Positions 10,486-20,702 of a DNA stretch of 35,720 bases are shown here, piece by piece. The number at the start of each line of letters is the position of its first letter. Position 1 is the first letter of the stretch. The notes under the pieces were generated by a model, which did no database searches, had not been told where the DNA came from, and worked only from the letters and a program-made list of their open reading frames with translations. Source of the stretch: Bacillota bacterium. Lineage in GTDB: Bacteria; Bacillota; Desulfotomaculia; Desulfotomaculales; Desulfallaceae. Both the position numbers and the translations under genes were made by a program. Location of the stretch: positions 1-35,720 of the forward strand of contig JAKSCU010000261.1 in the NCBI GenBank assembly GCA_022360435.1, given 5' to 3'.

Positions 10486-11076
10486 TTGTTGCCCGATATA
10501 TACCTGGCCTCGTCGTCACCACGCAGACGGGAAATATTGGAATTGATTAGACTGCCGCACAAAGTGATGGCTATGGATGTGGACGAAAGCCTGCCCCCGG
10601 GGTTTGCGGCGGCGGAGCAGGTGGAGGCTTTGTCCCGGCGCAAGGCCGAGGCGGCGGTGGGCCGGTTGCCGGAAGGGATTATTATTGCCGCCGATACTGT
10701 GGTGGTGTTGGGTGATGAAATATTGGGCAAACCGGATAACCGGTTTGTGGCCGTAACCATGCTGGAGCGGCTGCAGGGCCGAACACACCAAGTTTACACC
10801 GGTGTGACTGTTTGGGACGTGCCCGGAGGACGTGCCGTCACCGGACATGAACGCACCTTTGTGGAAATGCGGCCCGCCGGGCCGCAGGAACTGATTAAAT
10901 ATGTGGAAACAGGCGAGCCGATGGACAAGGCTGGCGCGTACGGGATTCAAGGGTTGGGTTCTGTTTTTATTACCGGAATTAGGGGTTGCTATTTCAACGT
11001 GATGGGATTGCCGGTGTACAAGCTGACCCGGATGCTGGAGGAGTTGGGCATCGATGTCGTCGGTTATTGGGAATAA
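10486..11076 (+). CDS. maf: Maf-family nucleotide pyrophosphatase
   Basis: YLASSSPRRREILELI N-terminal motif; KAEAAVGRLPEGIIIAADTVV; DKAGAYGIQG. Confidence 0.95.
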   Translation: MLPDIYLASSSPRRREILELIRLPHKVMAMDVDESLPPGFAAAEQVEALSRRKAEAAVGRLPEGIIIAADTVVVLGDEILGKPDNRFVAVTMLERLQGRTHQVYTGVTVWDVPGGRAVTGHERTFVEMRPAGPQELIKYVETGEPMDKAGAYGIQGLGSVFITGIRGCYFNVMGLPVYKLTRMLEELGIDVVGYWE

Positions 11077-11779
11077 TGCTAAACCTCAGCGGTCCGATTA
11101 CCGGGTGGGCATAAAGGACATGCCCGTGAAACTGCGTCCCCGGGAGAGGTTGCTGCAGGAAGGGCCGCAGTTCCTATCTGATATTGAATTGCTGGCCATC
11201 ATGTTGCGCACCGGCAGTGCCGACGCCAGCGCCATGGAGTTGGCCACGAGGCTGCTCGGCCATTTTGGCGGACTCAAACAGCTATTGGATGTGTCTTCGG
11301 AAGAACTGAGCGCGTTCAAAGGGATTGGGCCGGCCAAGGTGGCCCAGGTCAAAGCGGCGCTTGAGCTTGGACGGCGGGTGGCCATGGCCACCATCTGGGA
11401 CAGGCCTTCGGTCCGGTCACCGGAAAACGCCGCCGCGTTGGTGATGGAGGAAATGCGTCACCTGGACCGGGAGCATTTCTGGGTGTTGCTTTTAAACACC
11501 AAAAACCAGGTGTTGGCCAGGGAAACCATCTCCATTGGCACCCTGAACTTTTCAGCCATCCATCCGCGGGAACTGTTTAAATCGGCTATCAAACGCAGCG
11601 CCGCCGGTATAATCCTGGTGCACAACCATCCCAGCGGCGATCCCGCGCCGAGCAGACAGGATATAGAAGCCACCGAGCGATTGGTGGAAGCGGGAAATAT
11701 TATCGGTATTGATATCCTAGATCATCTGGTTATTGGGGATAATAAATTCGCTAGTTTCAAGGCTATGGGTCTGTTATAA
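11054..11779 (+). CDS. radC: RadC-family JAB-domain protein
   Basis: RPRERLLQEGPQFLSDIELLAIMLRTG; HxH..D metal motif VHNHPSGDPAPSRQD; overlaps maf. Confidence 0.95.
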   Translation: MSSVIGNNAKPQRSDYRVGIKDMPVKLRPRERLLQEGPQFLSDIELLAIMLRTGSADASAMELATRLLGHFGGLKQLLDVSSEELSAFKGIGPAKVAQVKAALELGRRVAMATIWDRPSVRSPENAAALVMEEMRHLDREHFWVLLLNTKNQVLARETISIGTLNFSAIHPRELFKSAIKRSAAGIILVHNHPSGDPAPSRQDIEATERLVEAGNIIGIDILDHLVIGDNKFASFKAMGLL

Positions 11780-11817
11780 AGCGAGTTTCGCAAAGAGCGA
11801 ACATATTGGATAAATAA

Positions 11818-12867
<1,050 letters not shown>

Positions 12868-12967
12868 AACAGGCATCATCCAGTGCCATAAGCAAGTCGT
12901 CCGCTAAAATGTTGGATTGGCTTTCAACTTATCAACATCCGGACTCGAGTAGAAAGGTGGGTGTTGC

Positions 12968-13819
12968 GTGTCCGGCTTGTCCCTGGGTAAAAAATTTCTT
13001 TTTATGGGCGTGTTAATAGTCGTAATATTAACCGGCCTGCATTATTCGGCGGGCGCTATCGACCGCTTCACGCCGCTGGGTTCCGCTGTTCGGGATGTGA
13101 TGGCCCCGGTGCAACGGGTATTAATGCTGGTGGGGCGGGAAATTTACGACTTTGCTTCTGCGCCGGCCAGGCTGATAGGGCTGTCTGAACGCAACCAGAT
13201 CCTTGAGCAGCGCAACCGTGAACTGGAAAGCCAACTGCTGCAATTCAAGGAATTTGAAGAAGAGAACTACCGGCTTAAAAATATGCTTGAATTCAAAACA
13301 GGCATGGACCCCCAGCTTGACACCGAGGTTGCCGCCGTTACCGGGCGCGATCATGGTAACTGGTTCGGTAGTATAATGATAAACAAAGGTGCCAATAAAG
13401 GTATCCGGCGCGATATGGCGGTAATCACACCGGCCGGCCTGGTGGGCAAGGTGTTCAGGGTTTCCCGGCACACCGCCGAAGTGCTGCTGATTACCGACCC
13501 TCGCAGCGGCGTGGGAAGCCTGGTGCAGGAAACCCGGGCCCACGGCATTTTGGAAGGTGTGCCCGGGGGGGGACTACTGCGGATGGTCAATATTCCCACG
13601 GACCAGGCCCCGGCACCCGGCGACAACGTTATTACATCCGGGTTGGGCAGCGTTTTCCCCAAAGGTATTCCGTTGGGTACCGTGCAAGAAGTGCAAAAGG
13701 AGCAATCCGGCCTTTTTAAAATGGCTGTTGTGGATCCCTACGTTGATTTTAGCCGGTTGGAAGAAGTGCTGGTGATTAAGTCATTCAGCCCGGCTGAACC
13801 CGAAAATGCCGGGAGGTGA
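12968..13819 (+). CDS. mreC: Rod shape-determining protein MreC
   Basis: N-terminal TM, coiled coil, VTGRDHGNWFGSIMINKGANKGIRRDMAVITPAGLVGKV; position after mreB. Confidence 0.95.
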   Translation: MSGLSLGKKFLFMGVLIVVILTGLHYSAGAIDRFTPLGSAVRDVMAPVQRVLMLVGREIYDFASAPARLIGLSERNQILEQRNRELESQLLQFKEFEEENYRLKNMLEFKTGMDPQLDTEVAAVTGRDHGNWFGSIMINKGANKGIRRDMAVITPAGLVGKVFRVSRHTAEVLLITDPRSGVGSLVQETRAHGILEGVPGGGLLRMVNIPTDQAPAPGDNVITSGLGSVFPKGIPLGTVQEVQKEQSGLFKMAVVDPYVDFSRLEEVLVIKSFSPAEPENAGR

Positions 13820-13825
13820 ACCAGT

Positions 13826-14326
13826 TTGCGCCCGCTGAATTTCCTGCTGCTGGTGCTTGGATTCATGGTGCTTCAGTCCACCGCTTTGAATTTGGTTGCC
13901 ATTCGCGGGATAAAACCCGACCTGGTGCTGGTGCTGGTGATATTGCACGGCTTCTTCCGGGGCACCCGGGAGGGGGCTTTTTGGGGTTTTGTGGGAGGTG
14001 TTATACAGGATTTGGCCGGCGGCGGTTATTTTGGCATCTACGCCCTGACCAATATGACCGGCGGTTACCTGGCCGGTTTGGGCGAGGGCCGGCTGTACCG
14101 GGATAATCGGGTGATTACCGCGGGCCTGACCTGGCTGTGCACTTTTTTCGCCCAATTGGTCTATTTCCTGCTGCTGCTGGTGGTGGAGGTGCGGGTGAAC
14201 ATGCTGACCGCACTGGTTGACATTATTATCCCGGTGTCCATGTACAACGCGCTGGTGGTGCTGTTGTTCTACGGTTTCTATTACCGCACCCGCCGGCGTG
14301 GACTGGTCGCCGACGGTGAATACTGA
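13826..14326 (+). CDS. mreD: Rod shape-determining protein MreD
   Basis: Small hydrophobic protein, GFFRGTREGAFWGFVGGVIQDLAGGGYFGIYALTNMTGGYLAG; position between mreC and mrdA. Confidence 0.93.
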   Translation: MRPLNFLLLVLGFMVLQSTALNLVAIRGIKPDLVLVLVILHGFFRGTREGAFWGFVGGVIQDLAGGGYFGIYALTNMTGGYLAGLGEGRLYRDNRVITAGLTWLCTFFAQLVYFLLLLVVEVRVNMLTALVDIIIPVSMYNALVVLLFYGFYYRTRRRGLVADGEY

Positions 14327-14339
14327 AAGGTCATAGCCC

Positions 14340-17300
14340 ATGAAACGCAAGGAACTGGAAAAAAAGACGAAACTTATGCTGGCCGGGATTATCCTGGTTT
14401 TTTTGGTGTTGCTGATTAAGATAAGCTTTCTTCAATTGATCCAGACCGAACAATACCGTACCTTGGCCCGCAACAACTATATTCGCATCGTGCCTGTTTT
14501 TGCCCCCCGGGGCGAGATTTTCGACCGGGACGGAAAAAAGATGGTCACAAGCAGGCCCATTTACACCGTTTCCGTTAACGACGTCAACATCAAGGGCACC
14601 ACTTACCATGTGGTGTTGGAGCGTGTCGGAGCCGATACGGTACGAATGGTCGAACAACTGGCTGGGGTGCTGGCCCGGGACCCGGAGTATCGCCCGGTTT
14701 CCAGGGAATCTGTGCAGCAAAATCTGAAAACAAGCCTGGCCGAGGCCTTAGACATGAAGCCCGGCAGTGTGGCGGTGGAGCAAAGTTTTACCGATATAGG
14801 ATTGGACGCCGGAGTGGGCGCAAATTGGATTGGGGAGTTCAACAAATATTATGGCACCTCCTTTGAGCCAACAATTATCTATAATTATAAAAACATTGGT
14901 GAATTGGCCCGGTTTTTGGAGCCGGAGTTAAACAGGCGGCATATCGGGGAAGAAATAAAAGAATTAATCAAAGACAATAAAACCGAGCTGGAGGAGGGTA
15001 ACCGGCTGGAACTGGCGGTGTTGTATAATCCCGCCGCCGCCGCCGAACTGTCCGGCGGGCAGTGGGAGTCTTACGGCGTCCGGGTGGAAGAAAAAGTCGA
15101 CATCCTCAGCAAGCTGGTGGCTTTGCTGTATGACAAAGGGATTTTTGAGGAAGACAGTCCTTACGCCGTGGAACAACGAATACGTAAAGAAATCAAGGGC
15201 AAAAAGCCTTACGAGTCAACTCTGGTGGCCGAAGATATTCCCCTGGAAACAGTGGTGGAGTTGCGGGAAAGAAAAGTGGAACTGCCCGGGGTGGTAACGG
15301 ATATACAGCCGGTGCGGGACTACCCGTACAATGAATTACTCACCCACGTCCTTGGGTACGTGCAGAGTATCAAGTCGGAACAATACCAGAAACACAAGGA
15401 CGAAGGTTATCTGATGACGGACCTGTATGGCCAGGACGGCCTGGAAATGGTATTTGAGTCCTACCTGCGCGGTGAACACGGGGCCAGACAGGTGGAAGTG
15501 GATACTTATAACCGGCCGGTGCGGGACCTGGATATGAAGCCGCCGGTACCCGGCAACGATTTGGTGCTGACCGTGGACCTGGAACTGCAGAGGGCGGCGG
15601 AAAAGGCGTTGGCCGCGGGGGTAAAGCGCGCCCAGGATGCGGGGCATGAATCTTCCCGCTCCGGCGCGGCGGTGGCAATGGACGTCAATACCGGGGCCAT
15701 TCGGGCCATGGCCAGCTACCCCGCCTATAATCCCGGGGTGTTCACCGGCGGCCTGTCCAACGAACAATGGCGGCAATTGCAGGAGTCACGCGCGCTTCTT
15801 AACCGGGCTATGTCCTCTTACCCACCGGGTTCCACTTTCAAGATGGTAACCGCCGCCGCCATTCTGGAAGAAAATGCAATAAACCCCGAGTATGAAATCC
15901 ATGACCCGGGGTATTACATGCTGGGCAGGCGCTATAACTGTTGGAAACCCGGCGGGCACGGCATGGTGGATCTGCGCAAGGCCATTCAGGTTTCCTGCAA
16001 CACTTATTTTTGGAGTTTGAGTCGCCAGGCCGGTGTAGATTCCATAGCCCATTACGCCCGGGAATTCGGCCTAGGGCAGGTTACGGGCATTGAGCTGCCC
16101 GGTGAAATGGCCGGCATTGTGCCTGATCCCGCATACAAGTATGATTTGGCAAAAAGCCATTTAATTAGGTATAATGCCGATTTTGCCGTGGTGCGGGAAC
16201 TAAACCGCCGGATAGAGCGGGCTGCTGAAGAACTCAAAGAAGCCGAAGACAACACCGGCGAAAAACGCCGGCTGGATCAACTGAAACAGGAGCTGGAAAA
16301 GGAACGGGATCAAGAGCTGGCGGAGCAGTTGAATAAATACGCATTTGATTTAAACTGGCAGGCTTACGACACCCTGAATATGTCCGTCGGCCAGGGCTAC
16401 AACTTGTGTACGCCGTTGCAGCTGGCGTCCTTCGTAACCGCCATCGCCAATGGCGGCACCCTGTATAAACCTTATCTGGTAAATAAAGTTGTCTCGCCCG
16501 GGGGAGAAGTGCTTGAGGAATATGACAAGGAAGTCAGGCGCAAGGTGAATATTAAACCCGAGAACTTGCAGATTATCCAGGAAGGGATGCACATGGCGGC
16601 CATGCCGCCGGGTACGGCGGCGGGGGCTTTTGCCGGGTTCGAACATACGGCTGCCGCCAAAACCGGCACCGCCCAGGTTACCGAAGAAAACCACGCTCTT
16701 TTTGTTGCTTATGCGCCGTACGAAAAACCGGAAATAGCTGTGGCTGTGGTGTTGGAATACGGGTATTCGGGCAGCGGTTTTGCCGGGCCCATAGCCCGGC
16801 AAATGCTGGATGTTTATTTCGGGGCCGATATTGAAGAAGTTTTTCCTGCGGAAAATCAAGATTCCGAAACAGGAGGAGAGGAGCCGGGGCAGGGGGAGGC
16901 AGGCACTGCCATTGCTGGTGGGTTAGAGGCATTACAGGCATCCATTGATAATATCCCCGCCGTAGAATGGCCGCATGATAATCCACCGCAGCGGCCCGAA
17001 CCCGCACCTGCGCCGGTGGGACCGGCTACTCCGCCGGTTGACGGCAGCCAGGACAACTCCAACCAGTGGCGGCCTGAACCGGTCACCGGCAGCCAGACAA
17101 CCGGTAGCCGGGACGACTTAAACCAGTCTCAACCCGCACAGTCACCCGGGCCGAGTGAACCACAGCTGCCAGAACAGAGCGAACCACCACCTGCCGAGCC
17201 TAGCGAACCACCACCCGCCGGGCATAATGAAGCACCGTCACCCGGTGGAGTTGGCACACCGGATGAAACCGAACCGCGGAACCAACCACCGGAGCCGCCG

Positions 17301-17360
17301 GTTTCGCCGGAAGACTCACCACCCGCAACATCGGGTGAGGAACAATCCGCCGGACAGTAA
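14340..17360 (+). CDS. mrdA: Penicillin-binding protein 2 (class B PBP), enlarged with internal insertions and Pro-rich tail
   Basis: PRGEIFDRDGKKM; SSYPPGSTFKM (SxxK), SCN, KTGTAQ; 1006 aa. Confidence 0.94.
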   Translation: MKRKELEKKTKLMLAGIILVFLVLLIKISFLQLIQTEQYRTLARNNYIRIVPVFAPRGEIFDRDGKKMVTSRPIYTVSVNDVNIKGTTYHVVLERVGADTVRMVEQLAGVLARDPEYRPVSRESVQQNLKTSLAEALDMKPGSVAVEQSFTDIGLDAGVGANWIGEFNKYYGTSFEPTIIYNYKNIGELARFLEPELNRRHIGEEIKELIKDNKTELEEGNRLELAVLYNPAAAAELSGGQWESYGVRVEEKVDILSKLVALLYDKGIFEEDSPYAVEQRIRKEIKGKKPYESTLVAEDIPLETVVELRERKVELPGVVTDIQPVRDYPYNELLTHVLGYVQSIKSEQYQKHKDEGYLMTDLYGQDGLEMVFESYLRGEHGARQVEVDTYNRPVRDLDMKPPVPGNDLVLTVDLELQRAAEKALAAGVKRAQDAGHESSRSGAAVAMDVNTGAIRAMASYPAYNPGVFTGGLSNEQWRQLQESRALLNRAMSSYPPGSTFKMVTAAAILEENAINPEYEIHDPGYYMLGRRYNCWKPGGHGMVDLRKAIQVSCNTYFWSLSRQAGVDSIAHYAREFGLGQVTGIELPGEMAGIVPDPAYKYDLAKSHLIRYNADFAVVRELNRRIERAAEELKEAEDNTGEKRRLDQLKQELEKERDQELAEQLNKYAFDLNWQAYDTLNMSVGQGYNLCTPLQLASFVTAIANGGTLYKPYLVNKVVSPGGEVLEEYDKEVRRKVNIKPENLQIIQEGMHMAAMPPGTAAGAFAGFEHTAAAKTGTAQVTEENHALFVAYAPYEKPEIAVAVVLEYGYSGSGFAGPIARQMLDVYFGADIEEVFPAENQDSETGGEEPGQGEAGTAIAGGLEALQASIDNIPAVEWPHDNPPQRPEPAPAPVGPATPPVDGSQDNSNQWRPEPVTGSQTTGSRDDLNQSQPAQSPGPSEPQLPEQSEPPPAEPSEPPPAGHNEAPSPGGVGTPDETEPRNQPPEPPVSPEDSPPATSGEEQSAGQ

Positions 17361-17506
17361 TGAACAGCATAATTTTTATTTTTATTAGCAGGATTTGGTT
17401 ATGAACCGTAGAATTAATAAATGTTAAGTATCTTTGACCGGGGTGAATTCAGTTTAAGCAAGCAATTATCCGTTTATTTGACGTGGACGCGGGGAGGAGT
17501 TAAAGA

Positions 17507-17929
17507 GTGGCCGCTGATTGGGCAGGAGGCAATCTGGTGCGTTTTCCCGGTCGGGGAGGGGGCGAACCCGAGGAAATGGCGGACGACAATACGATCCTGG
17601 TCCGGCGCACTCTTCGGTCCGGCCAATCGCTCCACTTTGAAGGTAATGTGGTGATCCTGGGCGATGTCAATCCCGGCGCCGAAGTGGTAGCCACCGGAAA
17701 CGTGGTGGTAATGGGCGCTTTACGCGGTGTGGTGCATGCGGGAGCTGACGGCGACAGCACAGCCGCTGTTTACGCTTTCCGTCTGCAGCCCACCCAATTG
17801 CGCATAGCCGGCCATATAACCAGGGCGCCGGACGGGGAGGGTTCCTTGTCCTGCGCTCCGGAAACGGCCAGGGTCAGGGACGGGCTGGTTGTTATAGAGG
17901 TTTTTCCGGCCGGCCCGGAACGCCTGTGA
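17507..17929 (+). CDS. minC: MinC C-terminal-domain protein (short MinC)
   Basis: LVRRTLRSGQSLHFEGNVVILGDVNPGAEVVATGNVVVMGALRGVVHAGADGD...IAGHITRAPD is the MinC beta-helix domain; immediately upstream of minD; SD GGGGAGGAG. Confidence 0.85.
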   Translation: MAADWAGGNLVRFPGRGGGEPEEMADDNTILVRRTLRSGQSLHFEGNVVILGDVNPGAEVVATGNVVVMGALRGVVHAGADGDSTAAVYAFRLQPTQLRIAGHITRAPDGEGSLSCAPETARVRDGLVVIEVFPAGPERL

Positions 17930-17980
17930 TAGCACTGTAACGCTAACATGTAAAAGCGCAAAAGGGAGGAAAATAATCCG

Positions 17981-18772
17981 ATGGGAGAAGTAATCGTTAT
18001 TACTTCGGGTAAGGGAGGCGTGGGGAAAACCACCACCACCGCCAACCTGGGGGCCGGCCTTGCCGCTCTGGGGCAAAGGGTGTGCTTGATTGATGCGGAT
18101 ATCGGCCTGCGGAACCTGGATGTGGTTATGGGACTGGAAAACAGGATTGTTTATGACCTGGTGGACGTTACCGGCGGCAGCTGCTCTTTCCGTAAGGCAT
18201 TAATCAAGGATAAACGCTTCGAGCATCTTTTTTTGTTGCCCGCCGCCCAGACCAAGGACAAGACGGCGGTAAACCCGGCGCAAATGGTTGCTCTTTGCAA
18301 AGAAATAAGGGAAGACTTTGATCATGTGATTATTGACTGCCCGGCTGGAATTGAGCAGGGGTTTCGCAATGCCATAGCGGGGGCCGACCAAGCCATAGTG
18401 GTTACCACTCCCGAAGTATCGGCGGTACGGGACGCCGACCGGATTATCGGTCTTCTGGAAAAGGAGGACCTGCGCGAACCAAAACTGATTATAAACCGCA
18501 TCCGTCACCAGATGGTCAAGCACGGGGACATGATGAGCATTGACGATATTATTGAAATACTGGCGGTGGATCTTTTGGGGGTAGTTCCCGAGGATGAATT
18601 GGTGGTGGTGAGCACCAACCGTGGAGAGATGGTTGTAATCAACAACACGTCCAGGTCCGGGCAAGCCTACCGGAATATCGTCCGGCGGATTAACGGCGAG
18701 GATGTGCCCATGATGGACCTGGAAAGTAACGGGTTAATGAGTAAACTGCGCCGTATAATTGGTTTGAAGTGA
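17981..18772 (+). CDS. minD: Septum site-determining ATPase MinD
   Basis: Deviant Walker A GKGGVGKTTTTANLG; C-terminal amphipathic GLMSKLRRIIGLK. Confidence 0.98.
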   Translation: MGEVIVITSGKGGVGKTTTTANLGAGLAALGQRVCLIDADIGLRNLDVVMGLENRIVYDLVDVTGGSCSFRKALIKDKRFEHLFLLPAAQTKDKTAVNPAQMVALCKEIREDFDHVIIDCPAGIEQGFRNAIAGADQAIVVTTPEVSAVRDADRIIGLLEKEDLREPKLIINRIRHQMVKHGDMMSIDDIIEILAVDLLGVVPEDELVVVSTNRGEMVVINNTSRSGQAYRNIVRRINGEDVPMMDLESNGLMSKLRRIIGLK

Positions 18773-18774
18773 GA

Positions 18775-18802
18775 GTTCGAAAAAGCAGGAGGTTTTTCGA
18801 AC
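18775..18802 (+). other. Perfect 10-bp stem hairpin in the minD-minE intergenic region
   Basis: GTTCGAAAAA-GCAGGAGG-TTTTTCGAAC. Confidence 0.8.
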
Positions 18803-18833
18803 ATTACTGTAAAGTGATACCAAGGGGGGATAT

Positions 18834-19118
18834 GTGGTGCTGGATTTCATTAACAGGATTTTTGGCCGGGACAACCATCCCAGCAGAAGTGTGGCCAAGG
18901 AAAGGCTGCGCTTGGTGCTGGTTCATGATCGGGCCGGTGTTTCACCGGAACTCTTGCAGCTTCTAAAGGCTGATTTAATCAATGTTATTACCAATTACAT
19001 GGAAATTGACGAAGATGCCCTGGAAGTTTCACTGGACAGCACTGAAAACCAGGTGGCGCTGGTGGCTAATATTCCGGTAAAGAAAATGAAGCGCAAGTTC
19101 CAGACTGAGCCGGCATAA
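18834..19118 (+). CDS. minE: Cell division topological specificity factor MinE
   Basis: AKERLRLVLVHDRAGVSPELLQLLKADLINVITNYMEI. Confidence 0.95.
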   Translation: MVLDFINRIFGRDNHPSRSVAKERLRLVLVHDRAGVSPELLQLLKADLINVITNYMEIDEDALEVSLDSTENQVALVANIPVKKMKRKFQTEPA

Positions 19119-19148
19119 TAAAAGTTAGCGCATGGAGTTTATGAGCAT

Positions 19149-19194
19149 AAAGGGGAAGGGCTGCTTTTGCTTTAATATGCCTGTTCCCCTTTTG
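19149..19194 (+). terminator. Putative terminator after minE
   Basis: AAAGGGGAAGGGC ... GCCTGTTCCCCTTTT inverted repeat with short T-run. Confidence 0.6.
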
Positions 19195-19317
19195 CACTTT
19201 CCTGTTTCCTTTTTTCCAGGTAAATGCGACAATAGTTTTAAGGTAACCAATTAAACTATTTTTTTAAAACACGCATTAAAAGCGGTAAGTTTTTGTCCCT
19301 GTTAAGAAGATAGTTCA

Positions 19318-20553
19318 TTGATTATTAAAACCCTTTGGCAATACACAGGTGGTGAAATTTTGGGCACCAGGCGTCTTGTAAAAAGCTTAGACCTAACCCT
19401 GATCGGGACCACCGGTTTAATAGTGGCGATGGGTTTGATTACTGTCGGCAGCGCCAGCACCGATTTCGGCTGGCTGGCGCAGCAGGGCGTTGATATGGAC
19501 AAGCTGCAGGATTCCAATGTCCTGCAGCGCCTGTTTTGGATGAACAAGGAGATTATGTTCAAACAGTTGCTCTGGTTCCTGATGGGTCTTGTCGCCATGG
19601 CTGCCGTGCTCTACATCCCTTATGACGACTGGCCCAAGTATACCAAGCACCTTTATGTGCTCAACCTGATTATGTTGGGCGCCGTACTGGTGATGGGGCA
19701 TGCCGCCGGGGGGGCGGAACGCTGGATTAACATAGGCGGTTTCAGGTTTCAGCCTTCGGAGTTTGCCAAAATAATTATTATTATAACCCTGGCCGACTTT
19801 TTGAGTAAAAGGGAGGGGCAGCTGCGCAATATTAAAGAACTGATACCCTGCTTTATCTTTGTTAGCGTGCCCATGCTCATTATTGTAGTTCAGCCCGATT
19901 TGGGCACTTCGCTGGTGTTTATAGCCATCATGTTCAGTATGCTCTTCATGGCCAGTACCAGGATAACTTTGGTGTTGGGAGTTTTTTTCTCGGGTTTGGC
20001 CGCCGCGATTGGCCTGGTTTGGTCCCACCTGCGTTTTGGCACCTGGCTGCCGTTGGAGGAATACCAACTAAAAAGGTTGACCATTTTTCTTGATCCCTCG
20101 TCCGACCCTCTAGGAGCCGGCTACCACGTGGTTCAGTCCCAAATCGCCATCGGGTCCAGCGGTCTTTGGGGCAAGGGCTTGTTATGCGGCACCCAGAGTT
20201 TCCTTGAGTTTTTGCCCATCAGGCACACCGACTTTATTTTCTCGGTGCTGGCCGAGGAGTTTGGCTTTTTGGGCGCCATAGCGCTTTTGCTTTTATACGG
20301 CATCTTTCTTTACCGGGCGGTAAGGATTGCCGCCGAAGCAAAGGATACTTACGGCACCCTTTTAGCCACCGGGGTGGTGGGTATGATAACCTTTCACATC
20401 CTGGTTAATGTGGGCATGGCCGTATCCATCATGCCCGTCACCGGTTTGCCGCTGCCCCTGTTCAGCTACGGCGGCAGCCACATGATTACCAATATGATTG
20501 CCATTGGCATTTTGCTGAACGTCTACCTGCGCAGGCAAAAAATAATTTTTTAA
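19318..20553 (+). CDS. rodA: SEDS peptidoglycan polymerase RodA
   Basis: GGAERWINIGGFRFQPSEFAKI, VVQPDLGTSLVF, GITGLPLPLFSYGGS-like (VTGLPLPLFSYGGSHMITNM); start may be the in-frame TTG near 19360. Confidence 0.93.
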   Translation: MIIKTLWQYTGGEILGTRRLVKSLDLTLIGTTGLIVAMGLITVGSASTDFGWLAQQGVDMDKLQDSNVLQRLFWMNKEIMFKQLLWFLMGLVAMAAVLYIPYDDWPKYTKHLYVLNLIMLGAVLVMGHAAGGAERWINIGGFRFQPSEFAKIIIIITLADFLSKREGQLRNIKELIPCFIFVSVPMLIIVVQPDLGTSLVFIAIMFSMLFMASTRITLVLGVFFSGLAAAIGLVWSHLRFGTWLPLEEYQLKRLTIFLDPSSDPLGAGYHVVQSQIAIGSSGLWGKGLLCGTQSFLEFLPIRHTDFIFSVLAEEFGFLGAIALLLLYGIFLYRAVRIAAEAKDTYGTLLATGVVGMITFHILVNVGMAVSIMPVTGLPLPLFSYGGSHMITNMIAIGILLNVYLRRQKIIF

Positions 20554-20702
20554 GCGCAGGCGCGTATTTCAGGCGATGATAAAAACAGTATTAAAAGGTT
20601 GAACAGCGCGCTTTATTAGGCACTGCCACTAAAATGTAATATTTTAACAAAAACCCCCATATACATGTAGTACACATTCAGGAATGTTTTGGGGGGATTG
20701 AT

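Noticed and set aside
17421-17654. 77-aa ORF (MLSIFDRGEFSLSKQ...) upstream of minC as a possible separate MinC N-domain
   Set aside because: Overlaps minC out of frame, shows no MinC_N-like pattern, and lacks a good SD.
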